The position numbers were made by a program, and so were the translations under genes. 64,000 bases of DNA from Natronolimnohabitans sp. A-GB9 (GTDB lineage Archaea; Halobacteriota; Halobacteria; Halobacteriales; Natrialbaceae). Location of the stretch: positions 80,871-144,870 of the forward strand of contig NZ_JAVDDV010000009.1 in the NCBI RefSeq assembly GCF_030848565.1. The letters run 5' to 3'. The notes under the pieces are model-generated. The model saw only the letters and a list, made by a program, of their open reading frames with translations. It made no database searches and was not told the origin of the DNA. Positions 1-8,201 of this stretch are shown here, one piece after another. Positions within the stretch are counted from its first letter, which is position 1. Every line of letters starts with the position of its first letter.

Positions 1-57
1 GGCCGGGCTGAGATCGACCGGGAGTTCGTACTGTCGGTACGCGGCGTCGGAACTCAT
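1..57 (-). CDS. 5' end of an unidentified gene leaving the left edge
   Basis: Read leftwards from the ATG at 57-55, the frame is open to the edge and gives 19 residues (MSSDAAYRQYELPVDLSPA). The composition is plausible for a haloarchaeal protein, but this is too short to assign a family. No clear TATA element is visible about 27 nt upstream of this ATG, so the real start could differ. Its promoter would lie in the long non-coding stretch to the right. Confidence 0.35.
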   Translation of the reverse strand, partial: MSSDAAYRQYELPVDLSPA

Positions 58-351
58 AGGCCCCCCGCCGGAGTCGAACCGGCCGTCGGCGTCGACCGTC
101 GGGAGCGTGTCGAACGCATGAAGAGTCTACGACCCATGACATTGTTATGGGAGGCATAGCCCGCGCTCCGACGGCGTAATCGCTCGGTAACCGGTTCCGA
201 ATCGTCCTGTGACGATCGACACCGAACGTCCGTTGTCCGCGACTCGAGGCACTGCTGTGGGTATCGAAGCCGGACTCGATCACGATAATCGTCAGGACCA
301 GTAGTTTCAGCCGGCTGGTCCGGGCCGTAAGCCGGGCATAACGCCGTCTCT

Positions 352-425
352 GATACAGTCTCCTGTTGTCACTGCCCGCCGATCGCCGCCCCCGCCCTGG
401 CGATCGGCGGGACAGCAGTCCGTAT
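352..425 (+). repeat. PE-A palindromic element, copy 1
   Basis: The left end is TGATACAGTCTCCTG and the right end is GGGACAGCAGTCCGTAT. Between them lies a strong stem, CCGCCGATCGCC paired with GGCGATCGGCGG. It is not next to a gene, yet the TGATAC start is still present. Confidence 0.85.
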
Positions 426-703
426 GATAGCCTGCTGTCGGCTCCACTCGAGCGGATCAGAACGGTCGGTTCGAAGCGACACCGGGCACAGAGGTGAAGA
501 GAGGAGAGCGGTTCGTTCCCACGGACTGCCACTGATCGGTCGGAGTTCGCCACGAGGGGATGAGGAGGATCACGTGTCGTGGGGGACGAACCGATCGGGA
601 GTGAGTCCTACTGCCTCCGTGGTCACCAGCACGGAGACATCGAACACTGGACGGGACAGCGATACTAACGCTTGTGTTCAGTCGTACAGCTATTATATGG
701 GGT

Positions 704-785
704 CATACGGTCTCCTGTCGTCACGTCCCGTCGGTCGCCGTCCCTGCCCTGGTGATCGGCGCGACAGCGGGACAGCAGTCCGTAT
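704..785 (+). repeat. PE-A palindromic element, copy 2
   Basis: CATACGGTCTCCTGTCGTCA on the left, GGGACAGCAGTCCGTAT on the right. The inner stem is more diverged (GTCGGTCGCC with GGTGATCGGC). It lies 279 bp from copy 1 in the same orientation, and the sequence between them shows no gene. Confidence 0.85.
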
Positions 786-1047
786 CGGGCTAAGCAGCTG
801 TTTCCCCGCGTTTTCGCCCGTCTTCCGAACGGCCTCGGCGCCGGCCGACGTGTTCGTTCCTCGTCGCTGCCGTGATCGCTCCGATCGCTTCGTATAGTGT
901 GATTACCGTCGATTACCGGCAGCAGATGCAGGCACAACGGCTTTCGACAGTTTCGTCTTCACGTTCGATTGTCATCGACCGCCTGTGTATGTGAACATTA
1001 GCTTTGATAGCACGAGGCGAACCCCGATTCGAATCCGTTAGTGCGGT

Positions 1048-2220
1048 ATGGCAGGTACACAAACAGAGCATCTCGTTCACCGGCTCGCGACGATTCGTGA
1101 CCGGCTCGAGCAAGGCATGGACCGTCGTGAGTTCCTTCGGACCCTGGTTACCGGTGGCTACGCGCTGGGCGTCGCTAGCGTCCTCGGTGTCGACGACTTT
1201 CTCGCGGCCGACGACGGCGAGGTACCGATCGTCACTGCACTTGTCAGGTCCGATCCCGACGATCCGTGGTCGATCGAGGAACGGATCCGGTACGTCCCGG
1301 CCGAGTGGTACGCCGCCGTCGAGAAGGCCCTCGAGATAAACGAGTTGCTCGCCCGCCGGGCGTTTACCGGCTACCTCGGCAGTGCGGTCGTCCCTGGGTC
1401 GTACGACAACACTACTGCGTCTGTCTCCATCGGCATCTCGACCAACGCCGACTCGATTCGCGAGACGATCGACGATGTCTTCGAGAACGTCTCGATCGAC
1501 ACCGAGACGATCATCGACGTCGAAGATATCGAAGACGGTCCAGACGATATCGAGCCGCGGTTCGTCGACTCGAGTGCGACCGACGACGTTCCAAGCGGCG
1601 TCGCCTGTGAGACGCCCGGCAGCATCGCGACGCTCGGTCCTGCAATGTACGATCCCGAGAACGGACGTGAATACTTCGTGACGGCAGAGCACGCGTTCGA
1701 AGGGGGCGCCGAGCCGTCCGTCGATCGGCTCTCGCTTCCGGTCGAGGACGACGATACCATCGAACTGGGTGTCGTCGAACGTGCACATCCCGTCGAGGAC
1801 GTCGTTGCTGTCGCACCGAACGGCACTATCGAGCCGTCGAACACTATCGATACGCCCACACCGACCCGCGTTCGCGGCCAGTACACGCGTCTCGGACTCG
1901 CCGACCTCGTCGCTCGTGACGAAGAACTCGAGAAAGTCGGTGCCGTGACCGGTCACACGACCGGACAGATCCAGGGGATCGACGCCGTCACCTGTTTTAC
2001 CGACGAGTTCTGTCGCTACGGTCAGATCCGCTGGGGCGGCGAGATGGACCTGACCGATGGCGACAGCGGCTCGGTGAGTTTTCATCCCGATCCCGAGGGT
2101 GCCGACGGCGACGTCCTCGTCGCCGGGTTCAACAACGCCCGGACCTGGTGGCCCGGCCAGAGCTACGTCTGGGGCGTCGGCGCCTATCGAGTAACCGAAG
2201 AGTACGGCTATCACTTCTGA
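1048..2220 (+). CDS. Exported trypsin-like serine protease
   Basis: Probable extracellular or cell-surface serine protease of the chymotrypsin fold, 390 aa. His215 in VTAEHAF matches the TAxH catalytic-histidine motif. Ser340 lies in DGDSGS, the classical GDSG nucleophile motif. Asp251 in VEDVVAV is a plausible third triad member. Residues 24-48 (MDRREFLRTLV and a hydrophobic run) look like a twin-arginine signal, so export by Tat is inferred. An ATG at codon 24 (position 1117) would place that signal right at the N-terminus and may be the true start. The 100-170 region is acidic and matches no family I recognise. A small membrane-protein gene follows 13 nt downstream on the same strand. The fold assignment rests on the two motifs, and the substrate is unknown. 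Confidence 0.7.
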   Translation: MAGTQTEHLVHRLATIRDRLEQGMDRREFLRTLVTGGYALGVASVLGVDDFLAADDGEVPIVTALVRSDPDDPWSIEERIRYVPAEWYAAVEKALEINELLARRAFTGYLGSAVVPGSYDNTTASVSIGISTNADSIRETIDDVFENVSIDTETIIDVEDIEDGPDDIEPRFVDSSATDDVPSGVACETPGSIATLGPAMYDPENGREYFVTAEHAFEGGAEPSVDRLSLPVEDDDTIELGVVERAHPVEDVVAVAPNGTIEPSNTIDTPTPTRVRGQYTRLGLADLVARDEELEKVGAVTGHTTGQIQGIDAVTCFTDEFCRYGQIRWGGEMDLTDGDSGSVSFHPDPEGADGDVLVAGFNNARTWWPGQSYVWGVGAYRVTEEYGYHF

Positions 2221-2233
2221 ACGACTCAAACTC

Positions 2234-2506
2234 ATGGCTACCGACACCGCCACCGACGAGACGACCGACGACGCTTCCGACGAGACGACCGATCCTGCTC
2301 GTGGCACCTGGAGCGTTCGCAACGCGATACGCACCGGTTTCCGACTCGCTGCCGACCTGTTCGTCGTCACGTGCTGGGTCCTGTTTCTGACGCTGGTGTT
2401 CCTCGAGATCGCCTGGCCGCGGTGGGCGTTCTACGTCCTGCTGCTCGGGGGTGTCGGCGTCTACGTTGCCGTTACGGCGACGTGGGGTGGCGGTGACTCG
2501 ACGTGA
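2234..2506 (+). CDS. Small two-helix membrane protein
   Basis: Ninety residues: a Thr/Asp-rich cytoplasmic-type N-terminus (1-28), then two hydrophobic helices at about 41-60 and 64-83. It starts 13 nt after the protease stop, so co-transcription is likely, and a partner or accessory role to the protease is only a guess. It ends 23 bp from the convergent sugar kinase. I recognise no catalytic motif. It resembles small conserved haloarchaeal membrane proteins of unknown function. Confidence 0.7.
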   Translation: MATDTATDETTDDASDETTDPARGTWSVRNAIRTGFRLAADLFVVTCWVLFLTLVFLEIAWPRWAFYVLLLGGVGVYVAVTATWGGGDST

Positions 2507-2529
2507 CTGTGTGGCGACCTGAATCAGTG

Positions 2530-3918
2530 TCACGTCATCGGTTCGCCGCCATCGCCGGCGACGGCCAGTTCGAGGATGAAACTCGAGGACGAGACGATGT
2601 CGCCGATGCCGACCGTGCCCGCCGGTTCGTCGACGACCCGATTCGGACAGGCAACGACCGTCGGCGTAGCGAGGACGCCGTCGTCGGCCGTTTCGTCGAG
2701 GTGGTCAGCCAGCAGTTCGATCGCTTCGCGGCCCATCGCCGAGCGTTCGTATTTAAGGCCCGTCTCGAGGTCGTCGGGGGACGTAATCTCCCCACGGGCC
2801 GCCTTGGTCGCGGCGTTGACGGCTGCGAACTCGAGTCCCCGTCGGACTGCCTCGGGCGGGAGATACGACTCCATCACCGCGAGGTGGTACTCCATCGCGT
2901 GCAACTGAATGCAGTCGACGCCGAGTTCCTCGCGTACCGCCTCGAGCATCCGGTAGTGATCGAGAATCTCGTCCGGTTCGAACGGCGTCGCCTCCGTCGG
3001 GGCCTCCGCGACGACCTCCATGCCCGCATCGTCGTGGAGCATCGTCAACTCGTGAGTGTCGGCACCTACGACGTTCGCTTCCGGCAGGATCCACTCGTAC
3101 ATACTCTCTCTGAGCTCGTCGTCGTGGGTGACGGCGTACTCGATGTGGACGTCGAGATCGCCCCCCGATCTGAGTCGATTGATGACGTCGCGTGCGTGGC
3201 GGTGTGCTTCTTCGTACCCGTCCGCAACGTGGTCGGGCGTGAGATTGTGATACCCTGCGAGCAACGCGCCCTCGACTGTCTCGCCGACCTGATCGATCGA
3301 CTCGTCGAGTTCGCCGGCGACGAGGTCGAACTCCGGCGGTCTCGAGGCGGCGATGAACCGAGTGTCTTCCTTTGCGGTTGCGCCGAACAGTTCGTCGCCC
3401 TCCCTGAACTCGAACACCCAGTTGATCTTCGTCCGGTCCGTGTTGACGGCCTCGGTCAGGGGAACGTAGCTCACCTGTCCGTCCTCGACGGTCGGATACT
3501 GCACCTCGTCGGGATGTTCGAACATCGAGAGCTGTCGCTCGGAGACCATGTACGTGTACGTGATCGGCGACGTCCCCAGCGCGGTGAGCAGGTTCGTCAT
3601 GATCCCCGCCTGGCCGCCCATCTGTTGGCTGTCGGGGGGTAGCTCCGACTCGAGCGTGCTCGCGAACGCGTCGGTCATCGCGATCTCGTCGCCCCGGCCG
3701 GCTGCCATCGTCTGTGTGATCGCTGCCGCGAGTTCCCGTTTCGAATCCAGCCGCCCTGTCGGTGTCTCTGCTCCGGGATCCGACGGCCGCTCGAGGAACG
3801 ATTCGAGCTCCTCGTCGACTCGAACGATCGCGTCGACGTTTGCGTTGTAGGCGACGAACACCGGAAGGTCCTCGAGAGTGGCCAAATCAGCGTCCAGTTG
3901 GGCGTGGGCGTCGTTCAT
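2530..3918 (-). CDS. ADP-dependent glucokinase/phosphofructokinase family kinase
   Basis: Predicted cytoplasmic sugar kinase of the ADP-dependent (ribokinase-fold) family, 462 aa, the usual length for archaeal ADP-GK/ADP-PFK. The C-terminal VGIGDIVSSSSF carries the GxGD anion hole and catalytic base (Asp440). The N-terminal VAYNANVDAIV and the GGQAGIMTNLL segment fit the sugar-binding part of the fold. Whether it phosphorylates glucose or fructose 6-phosphate cannot be read from sequence. It is divergent from PEP synthase (110 bp apart) and close to fructose-bisphosphatase and aldolase, so a glycolytic role beside gluconeogenic genes is suggested. A TATA-like CATTAAC at about 3946-3952 lies roughly 30 nt upstream of the ATG at 3918, consistent with a leaderless mRNA. 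Confidence 0.85.
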   Translation of the reverse strand: MNDAHAQLDADLATLEDLPVFVAYNANVDAIVRVDEELESFLERPSDPGAETPTGRLDSKRELAAAITQTMAAGRGDEIAMTDAFASTLESELPPDSQQMGGQAGIMTNLLTALGTSPITYTYMVSERQLSMFEHPDEVQYPTVEDGQVSYVPLTEAVNTDRTKINWVFEFREGDELFGATAKEDTRFIAASRPPEFDLVAGELDESIDQVGETVEGALLAGYHNLTPDHVADGYEEAHRHARDVINRLRSGGDLDVHIEYAVTHDDELRESMYEWILPEANVVGADTHELTMLHDDAGMEVVAEAPTEATPFEPDEILDHYRMLEAVREELGVDCIQLHAMEYHLAVMESYLPPEAVRRGLEFAAVNAATKAARGEITSPDDLETGLKYERSAMGREAIELLADHLDETADDGVLATPTVVACPNRVVDEPAGTVGIGDIVSSSSFILELAVAGDGGEPMT

Positions 3919-3945
3919 GACACAGCATCCTCCCAGACCGAGTGT

Positions 3946-3997
3946 GTTAATGTTGTGCGTGCTCGATCATCCGCGATCCCTGCCCCCTCCGAACTTA
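3946..3997. promoter_or_regulatory. Divergent promoter pair for the sugar kinase and ppsA
   Basis: The 110-bp spacer holds a TATA-like element for each direction. CATTAAC on the minus strand (about 3946-3952) is about 30 nt before the kinase ATG. CTTATGG on the plus strand (about 3991-3997) is about 32 nt before the ppsA ATG at 4029. Back-to-back placement would allow opposite control of glycolysis and gluconeogenesis. That function is inference. Confidence 0.5.
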
Positions 3998-4028
3998 TGG
4001 CCGTGGGCGTGGTCCGAGTGACGGAGCG

Positions 4029-6302
4029 ATGTCACGAGATACGTTCGTCCGATGGTTGGAGGATCTCAGCGGCGACGACACGGACGCCGTCGGCGGAAAG
4101 AGCGCAAACCTCGGCGAACTCGCCGACCTCGACGTGCCCGTCCTGCCCGGCTTTACGACGACGGCGTCGGCGTACGACTACTACGTCGAGGCGACCGGCA
4201 TACACTCGGAGATCAAGTCACAACTCGACGGCCTCGACGTCGACGACGTCAGCGACCTCCAGCGTCGCGGGGAACGGATCAGACGAACGATCTCCGAGGC
4301 GTCGATGCCGCCCGAGTTGGAATCGGCGATTCTCGAGCGGTACGCCGAACTGGGCGACGAGATCGACATCGAGGACCCGGAGGTCGCGGTCAGAAGTTCC
4401 GCGACTGCAGAGGACCTCCCCGAAGCTTCCTTTGCCGGCCAACAGGAGACGTTCCTGAACGTCGCCGGCGAGACGGAGCTGATCGAATCGATCAAACACT
4501 GCTTTGCCTCGCTGTTTACCGACCGCGCGATCGTCTACCGCGAGAACAACGATTTCGATCACTTCGACGTCAAACTCGCCTGTACCGTCCAGAAGATGGG
4601 ACGGGCCGATCTGGCGTCCTCGGGTGTCCTCTTTACGCTCGATCCGGACACTGGCTTCGAGGACGTCGTCGTCATCGAGGCGGCCTACGGGTTTGGCGAA
4701 CCGATCGTCCAGGGGGTGGTCGATCCCGACAGGTACGTCGTCTTCAAACCGACAAACGGGATCGTCGAGAAACAACTCGGCGGCAAAACCCAGCGTATGG
4801 TCCGCCGGAACGGCGGCACCAAACTCGAGTCGGTCCCCGAAGCGGCTCGCGAGGAGTTTGCACTTTCAGACGAGCGGATCCGGGAGCTGGCGACGTACGC
4901 GACCCGAATCGAGGAGCACTTCGAGACGCCACAGGACATCGAGTGGCTCGTCGACGGCGACCTCGAGGAGCTGTTCGTCGTCCAGGCCAGACCGGAGACG
5001 GTCCACGGAGCGGCTACGGAAAACGTCCTCCGGACGTACAGCCTCACGGAAACGGCCGAGGAACTCCTCGACGGCGTCGCGATCGGAAGCGCCATCGCGA
5101 CCGGCCCCGTTCGGATCCTCGAGGACCACCGGCAGATGGATCTGGTCGAGGAGGGCGACGTTCTCGTCACCGAGATGACCGACCCCGATTGGGTCCCGGT
5201 GATGAAGAAAGCGAGCGCCATCGTCACCGACAGGGGCGGCAAAACCTCACACGCTGCGATCGTCTCCCGTGAGCTGGGTATCCCCGCGATCGTTCGTGCC
5301 GGTGACGCGACCGACGTGTTGTCGGATGGGACCACCGTGACCGTCGACTGCTCGACGGACACCGGACGGGTGTACGAGGGCGCCCTCGAGTACGAGGTCA
5401 CCGAAGAGGAGATCGACGACCTGCCCGAGACCGAGACCGAGGTCAAGTTAGTCCTCGGCGACCCAGACCGTGCGTTTGCCCTCGCGAACCTGCCGGTCGA
5501 CGGCGTCGGCCTGGCACGCGAGGAGTTTATCGTCACCAGTCACGTCGGCCATCACCCGTTGGCGTTGCTCTCCCGCGGCGAGGAGTCACAGTTCGTCGAC
5601 GCCCTCCGGACCGGCATCGCGAAGATCGGCGCCGCGTTCTACCCCGACGAAGTCATCTTCCGGCTCAGCGATTTCAAGACCGACGAGTACCGGAACCTCA
5701 CGGGTGGCCCGCCGTACGAACCCGAAGAGGACAATCCGATGCTCGGCTGGCGCGGGGCCTCCCGGTACTACGACGAGACGTTCCGGGAGGCGTTTCGCCT
5801 CGAGTGTGAGGCGCTCCGACAGGTCCGTGAGGACGTCGGGTTAGACAACGTGATCGTGATGGTCCCGTTCTGTCGGACGCCCGAGGAAGGCCAACGCGTG
5901 CTGGACCTGCTCGCGGAGTTTGGCCTCTCACAGGAGGAAATGGATATCTACGTGATGGCAGAACTACCCTCGAACATCGTCCTCGCGGATCGGTTCGCGG
6001 AGCTGTTCGACGGGTTCTCGATCGGCTCGAACGATCTCACACAGCTGACACTCGGCGTCGATCGCAACTCCGAGCAACTCGCACCGCTTTTCGACGAGAC
6101 CAACGATGCGGTGAAACGGTCGATCACCTCGTTGATCGAGGATGCCCATCGGCACGATCGACCGGTCGGTATCTGTGGCGACGCCCCCTCGACGATCCCG
6201 GAGTACACCGAGTTCTTGCTCGAGGCCGGTATCGATTCGATCTCCGTGTCGCCGGACGTCGCGATCGAGACGCTCCTGACGGTGGCGGAGTTCGAATCGT
6301 AG
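4029..6302 (+). CDS. ppsA: Phosphoenolpyruvate synthase
   Basis: Makes PEP from pyruvate and ATP (pyruvate, water dikinase), the entry step of gluconeogenesis; cytoplasmic. At 757 aa it has the full three-domain layout. An N-terminal nucleotide-binding domain (about 17-320) begins VGGKSANLGEL. A swivelling phosphohistidine domain has His408 in GGKTSHAAIV. A C-terminal PEP-binding barrel (about 470-750) carries GSNDLTQLTLGVDR and the catalytic cysteine in GICGDAPS. The length is normal for archaeal PpsA. It converges with the fbp-fba operon, and a PE-B palindrome fills the space between the two stops. Together with those genes it forms a gluconeogenic island. Confidence 0.95.
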   Translation: MSRDTFVRWLEDLSGDDTDAVGGKSANLGELADLDVPVLPGFTTTASAYDYYVEATGIHSEIKSQLDGLDVDDVSDLQRRGERIRRTISEASMPPELESAILERYAELGDEIDIEDPEVAVRSSATAEDLPEASFAGQQETFLNVAGETELIESIKHCFASLFTDRAIVYRENNDFDHFDVKLACTVQKMGRADLASSGVLFTLDPDTGFEDVVVIEAAYGFGEPIVQGVVDPDRYVVFKPTNGIVEKQLGGKTQRMVRRNGGTKLESVPEAAREEFALSDERIRELATYATRIEEHFETPQDIEWLVDGDLEELFVVQARPETVHGAATENVLRTYSLTETAEELLDGVAIGSAIATGPVRILEDHRQMDLVEEGDVLVTEMTDPDWVPVMKKASAIVTDRGGKTSHAAIVSRELGIPAIVRAGDATDVLSDGTTVTVDCSTDTGRVYEGALEYEVTEEEIDDLPETETEVKLVLGDPDRAFALANLPVDGVGLAREEFIVTSHVGHHPLALLSRGEESQFVDALRTGIAKIGAAFYPDEVIFRLSDFKTDEYRNLTGGPPYEPEEDNPMLGWRGASRYYDETFREAFRLECEALRQVREDVGLDNVIVMVPFCRTPEEGQRVLDLLAEFGLSQEEMDIYVMAELPSNIVLADRFAELFDGFSIGSNDLTQLTLGVDRNSEQLAPLFDETNDAVKRSITSLIEDAHRHDRPVGICGDAPSTIPEYTEFLLEAGIDSISVSPDVAIETLLTVAEFES

Positions 6303-6350
6303 CGCGTCCTGTGGCGGTCGAATCGAGGGGACCGACGGCGGCGGTCGCCT

Positions 6351-6430
6351 TATACTGGCGGACAGAAGTCAACGAACAGTATTCGCCGGACGGAAGCGGC
6401 GAATACTCACAATAGTTCCGTCCGGCAGTA
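6351..6430 (-). repeat. PE-B palindromic element with a substituted core
   Basis: Read on the minus strand, it starts right after the fbp stop codon as TAATACTGCCGGAC and ends CCGCCAGTATA. The family termini are kept, but the usual GGTCGCG/CGGCCG body is replaced by a perfect 10-bp hairpin, AGTATTCGCC with GGCGAATACT. It lies between the convergent ppsA and fbp stops, where a bidirectional terminator would be expected. Confidence 0.75.
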
Positions 6431-7300
6431 TTACTCGAGCGTGGACTCGAGGCGATCGATCAACTCGGCGTTGCCGACGTGAAGTGGGACCCTGTCGTGG
6501 AGGTCGGTCGGTTCCACTTCGAGGATCGACTGGCTCCCGTCAGAGGAGCGGCCGCCGGCCGATTCGACGAGGTACGCGATCGGGTTCCCCTCGAACTGCA
6601 GGCGGAGTTTCCCGCGTGGACTGTCCTCGAGGGCGGGGTAGGCGAAGATGCCGCCGTAGGTCAGCACCTGGTTGACGTCGCCGATCATCGCGCCGCCGTA
6701 GCGGAGTTTGTGATCCGGATTCGACTCGATCTCGCGGACGAACTCGCGGAAGTCGTCGTGCCAGTGGGGGACGCGGCCGCCGAAGCCATAGACGAGCGGG
6801 TCGTCTGGCAGGGTAACGTCTTCCTCGACGACGGTCCGTTCGCCGCCGGTGAGTTCGTACTTCGTGACCGATCCGTCGCGGGCGTATGCCATCGTCGTGA
6901 TCGGTCCGTACAGGATCCAGCCGGAGGCGACAAGCGCGGTCCCCGGTGCGGGGAGCGGCTCCTCGTAGATGCCGAACACCGTCCCCATCGTGTTGTTCGA
7001 CTTCAGGTTCGACGACCCGTCGAGGGGGTCGACGGCGACGTAGACCTTTTCGTCCCCGCCGTCGATGATTTCCGAGCGCTCCTCGCTTGCGTACTGGCCG
7101 ACGCCGTCGATCGACGACAGCCGGTCGGCGAGCAGTTCGTCGGCCCACACGTCCGCCTCGGCCTGGACTTCGCCGCTGGGGTTTTCCTCGTCGGCTTTCC
7201 CCCTGCGACCGACCAGTCCCTGGCGGATCTCGGCCGCCGAGCGAGCGATCGTGGCGACGACGTTCTCGACGGGATCGAGATCGGGATCGGTGGCGGACAT
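6431..7300 (-). CDS. fbp: Fructose-1,6-bisphosphatase, class I
   Basis: Hydrolyses fructose 1,6-bisphosphate to fructose 6-phosphate in gluconeogenesis; cytoplasmic and metal dependent. The 289-aa protein shows the inositol-monophosphatase-superfamily metal site: EERSE (carboxylates) and DPLDGSSNLKSN, followed by GGAMIGDVNQVL and a C-terminal substrate region (AYPALEDSPRGKLRLQFE). The start at 7300 (MSATDPDLDP) was chosen over an upstream ATG because the preceding 30 codons are basic and overlap the aldolase gene. It begins one nucleotide after the aldolase stop, so the two are translationally coupled. Its stop TAA is the first triplet of a PE-B element. Confidence 0.92.
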   Translation of the reverse strand: MSATDPDLDPVENVVATIARSAAEIRQGLVGRRGKADEENPSGEVQAEADVWADELLADRLSSIDGVGQYASEERSEIIDGGDEKVYVAVDPLDGSSNLKSNNTMGTVFGIYEEPLPAPGTALVASGWILYGPITTMAYARDGSVTKYELTGGERTVVEEDVTLPDDPLVYGFGGRVPHWHDDFREFVREIESNPDHKLRYGGAMIGDVNQVLTYGGIFAYPALEDSPRGKLRLQFEGNPIAYLVESAGGRSSDGSQSILEVEPTDLHDRVPLHVGNAELIDRLESTLE

Positions 7301-7301
7301 C

Positions 7302-8096
7302 CTACTCAGTGGCCTCGAGTGCGGCGTCAGCCGTCTCTTCCTCGTAGATGACTTTCTCGAGGGCGTCGAGGATTCGGGTTGGGTCCTCACGCTGCCAGAC
7401 GTTGCGGCCGACGGCGAGTCCCTGTGCGCCGGCGCTGACCGCGGCTTCGACCGTCGAGAGGAACTCGTAGTCGGAGGTCTTCGAACCGCCGCTCATGACG
7501 ACTTTCATGTCGCCGGCACACTTGCAGGCGTGTTCCATCGCTTCGGGGCTGCCGGGATACTTGATCTTCGCGATGTCGGCGCCCAGCTCGAGACCGAGAC
7601 GGCTCGCATACGAGATGACGTCCGGCTTGGTGTCGTTTTTGAGGCCCTGGCCGCGCGGATACGACCACATGACGACCGGCAGGTCGTGTTCGCGGGCGTC
7701 TTCCTGGACGTCGCGGAACTCCTCTGCCATTTCGACCTCGTGGTTCGAGCCTCCGTAGAGGGTAAATCCGATGGCGTCAGCGCCGATTTCGGCGGCGTAG
7801 TCGACCGAACAGTTGACCGCCGAGTCGTACTCGCCCATCCAGAGGTTCGAGGTCCCGTTTACCTTCAACAGGAGGTTGACGTCGTCCTCGTAGCTTGGGT
7901 AGTATCCCTCCGCGATGCCTTTCTGGACGGCCATCGCGGTGACGGCGTCGTGGGTCGCCGTCTCGAAAACCGTCGAGGGATCGAGTTTCTCCGGTACCTC
8001 TTCGAAGTCGACTGGGCCGTGTTCCAGGCCGTGGTCCATCGCCAGGATCAGTGACTTTCCGTCGCGAACGATCGGGGAATCGTCGATCGGAATCAT
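7302..8096 (-). CDS. Class I fructose-bisphosphate aldolase, archaeal type
   Basis: Catalyses reversible condensation of dihydroxyacetone phosphate and glyceraldehyde 3-phosphate through a lysine Schiff base. The protein (264 aa) belongs to the archaeal DhnA-type class I family: LILAMDHGLEHGP near the N-terminus, LGADIAKIKYPG with the candidate Schiff-base lysine (Lys177 or Lys179), and a phosphate-binding end (MSGGSKTSD, AVGRNVWQRE). It is the first gene of the fba-fbp pair, so the product of this enzyme is the substrate of the next. A TATA box at 8121-8127 lies at the distance expected for a leaderless mRNA. Some family members act in aromatic amino acid synthesis, but the fbp coupling favours sugar metabolism. 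Confidence 0.9.
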   Translation of the reverse strand: MIPIDDSPIVRDGKSLILAMDHGLEHGPVDFEEVPEKLDPSTVFETATHDAVTAMAVQKGIAEGYYPSYEDDVNLLLKVNGTSNLWMGEYDSAVNCSVDYAAEIGADAIGFTLYGGSNHEVEMAEEFRDVQEDAREHDLPVVMWSYPRGQGLKNDTKPDVISYASRLGLELGADIAKIKYPGSPEAMEHACKCAGDMKVVMSGGSKTSDYEFLSTVEAAVSAGAQGLAVGRNVWQREDPTRILDALEKVIYEEETADAALEATE

Positions 8097-8120
8097 CTGT
8101 TAGACGGTCCACGAGGCCGC

Positions 8121-8127
8121 TATATAT
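8121..8127 (-). promoter_or_regulatory. TATA box of the fba-fbp operon
   Basis: TATATAT centred about 28 nt upstream of the aldolase ATG, in otherwise GC-rich DNA. The spacing predicts a transcript that starts at or within a few nucleotides of the start codon. Confidence 0.7.
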
Positions 8128-8201
8128 CTCTGGTGGTCCAGACTGTCGAAATTACGTACAACAGTAGTTAACTAACCCATTTCACTCTCGATAGACGGAG
8201 C

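Larger units (their letters stand above)
58..1047. other. Long non-coding stretch with two PE-A palindromes
   Basis: About 1 kb lacks a convincing gene. Open frames here (for example 424-897) are arginine/serine-rich, run through the two repeat copies at 352-425 and 704-785, and lack the acidic composition of real genes nearby. A short inverted repeat, CCCAT at 133-137 and ATGGG at 146-150, is visible. The 10-bp palindrome GATTCGAATC near 1027 only superficially resembles a tRNA T-arm. Promoter signals for the protease at 1048 are weak. Confidence 0.6.

Noticed and set aside
424..897. 157-codon plus-strand frame
   Set aside because: Reads through part of PE-A copy 1 and all of copy 2 with arginine/serine-rich composition, unlike acidic haloarchaeal proteins.
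1019..1045. GATTCGAATC preceding the protease gene, looking like a tRNA T-loop
   Set aside because: It is a simple 10-bp palindrome. The flanks do not form a T-stem, and no acceptor, D or anticodon arms can be drawn. It is not a tRNA and not supported as an att site.
913..2370. 485-codon minus-strand frame antisense to the protease
   Set aside because: A shadow: high-GC haloarchaeal genes leave long antisense frames. Its composition is Arg/Val-rich, and the plus-strand product has catalytic motifs.
2503..3642. 379-codon plus-strand frame antisense to the ADP-dependent kinase
   Set aside because: The opposite strand encodes an intact kinase with GxGD motif. This frame has no recognisable motif and a shadow composition.
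7301..7390. Upstream ATG giving 30 extra residues to fructose-bisphosphatase
   Set aside because: The extension is basic, lies within the aldolase coding region, and the ATG at 7300 is one nucleotide after the aldolase stop, a typical coupled start.
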